A stretch of DNA of 5,422 nucleotides from an uncultured Lachnospiraceae bacterium (GTDB lineage: Bacteria; Bacillota; Clostridia; Lachnospirales; Lachnospiraceae). Below the pieces are notes generated by a model. The model was not told where the DNA came from. It ran no database searches and saw nothing but the letters and a program-made list of their open reading frames with translations. Positions 5,362 to 5,422 of this stretch are shown here, in pieces (position 1 is the first letter of the stretch; every line of letters starts with the position of its first letter). Made by a program: the position numbers and the translations under genes. The stretch lies in NCBI GenBank assembly GCA_947175305.1, contig CAMWMO010000141.1, positions 1 through 5,422 of the forward strand. The letters run 5' to 3'.

Positions 5362-5422
5362 CATGATACTGGTGAGTCTGGCTGCGATCTCGGCGTCCAT
5401 CGCCCCCAGTACAATTCCTCTG
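5347..5422 (-). CDS. C-terminal end of a MotE/YlxF-like flagellar protein (partial)
   Basis: Only the last 24 residues are in the window, RGIVLGAMDAEIAARLTSIM then APDS and a TGA stop. The pattern ILGAMD-x-E-x-AA-x-LT-x-I/L is typical of the end of MotE-like proteins (YlxF in B. subtilis), which carry a domain related to the N-terminal domain of MgtE. They usually have an N-terminal membrane helix and a coiled coil, not visible here. In Gram-positive fla/che operons this gene lies between fliJ and fliK, which agrees with the position. MotE chaperones the stator protein MotC in some alphaproteobacteria; whether Gram-positive members do anything comparable is unclear. The reading frame is open to the window edge and its stop lies 160 bases before the fliK start. 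Confidence 0.75.
   Translation of the reverse strand, partial: RGIVLGAMDAEIAARLTSIMAPDS

Overview
This window is one segment of a bacterial flagellar gene cluster, and every real gene lies on the minus strand, so it is read from right to left. In order of transcription it holds the last 24 codons of a MotE/YlxF-like gene, fliK (hook-length ruler), flgD (hook cap), a small conserved flagellar-operon protein of the TIGR02530 type, flgE (hook), and the first 54 codons of flbD (called swrD in Bacillus subtilis). This is the gene order of the Gram-positive fla/che operon; motA, motB and fliL would be expected beyond the left edge. The strong AAGGAGG-type ribosome binding sites, moderate GC content with AT-rich spacers, the very large FlgE and a FliK ending in ...GSTVDYTA suggest a motile member of the Clostridia, most likely Lachnospiraceae. 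Genus cannot be decided from the sequence alone.

Layout: 5422-5347 is the tail of the MotE-like gene, and a terminator-like hairpin is folded around its stop codon. 5346-5188 is a non-coding leader with a close match to a flagellar sigma-28/SigD promoter. 5187-3700 is fliK, 3671-2982 flgD and 2942-2538 the TIGR02530-type gene. 2537-2456 is a spacer with a small hairpin, and 2455-329 is flgE. 328-164 is a non-coding gap with a strong hairpin just after flgE and a sigma-A-type promoter with an extended -10 in front of flbD. flbD starts at 163 and runs off the left edge.

The proteins act together at the hook stage of assembly. FlgD caps the growing hook so that FlgE subunits can polymerise, and FliK measures hook length and switches the export gate to filament substrates. 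The TIGR02530-type protein is a conserved but poorly characterised companion. FlbD/SwrD is linked to motor power and leads into the stator genes.

The main points for a second look are these. (1) The four genes fliK to flgE appear to be bracketed by their own signals (terminator, SigD-like promoter, four genes, terminator, sigma-A-like promoter), like a separately tunable hook cassette inside the larger operon. (2) FlgD carries an extra C-terminal helical segment resembling a repeat of Gram-positive surface proteins, plus an acidic tail. (3) FlgE has an unusually large central region. (4) All visible coding sequence lacks cysteine. I see no mobile element, CRISPR array, tRNA or rRNA, and no convincing evidence of a wholly new system.
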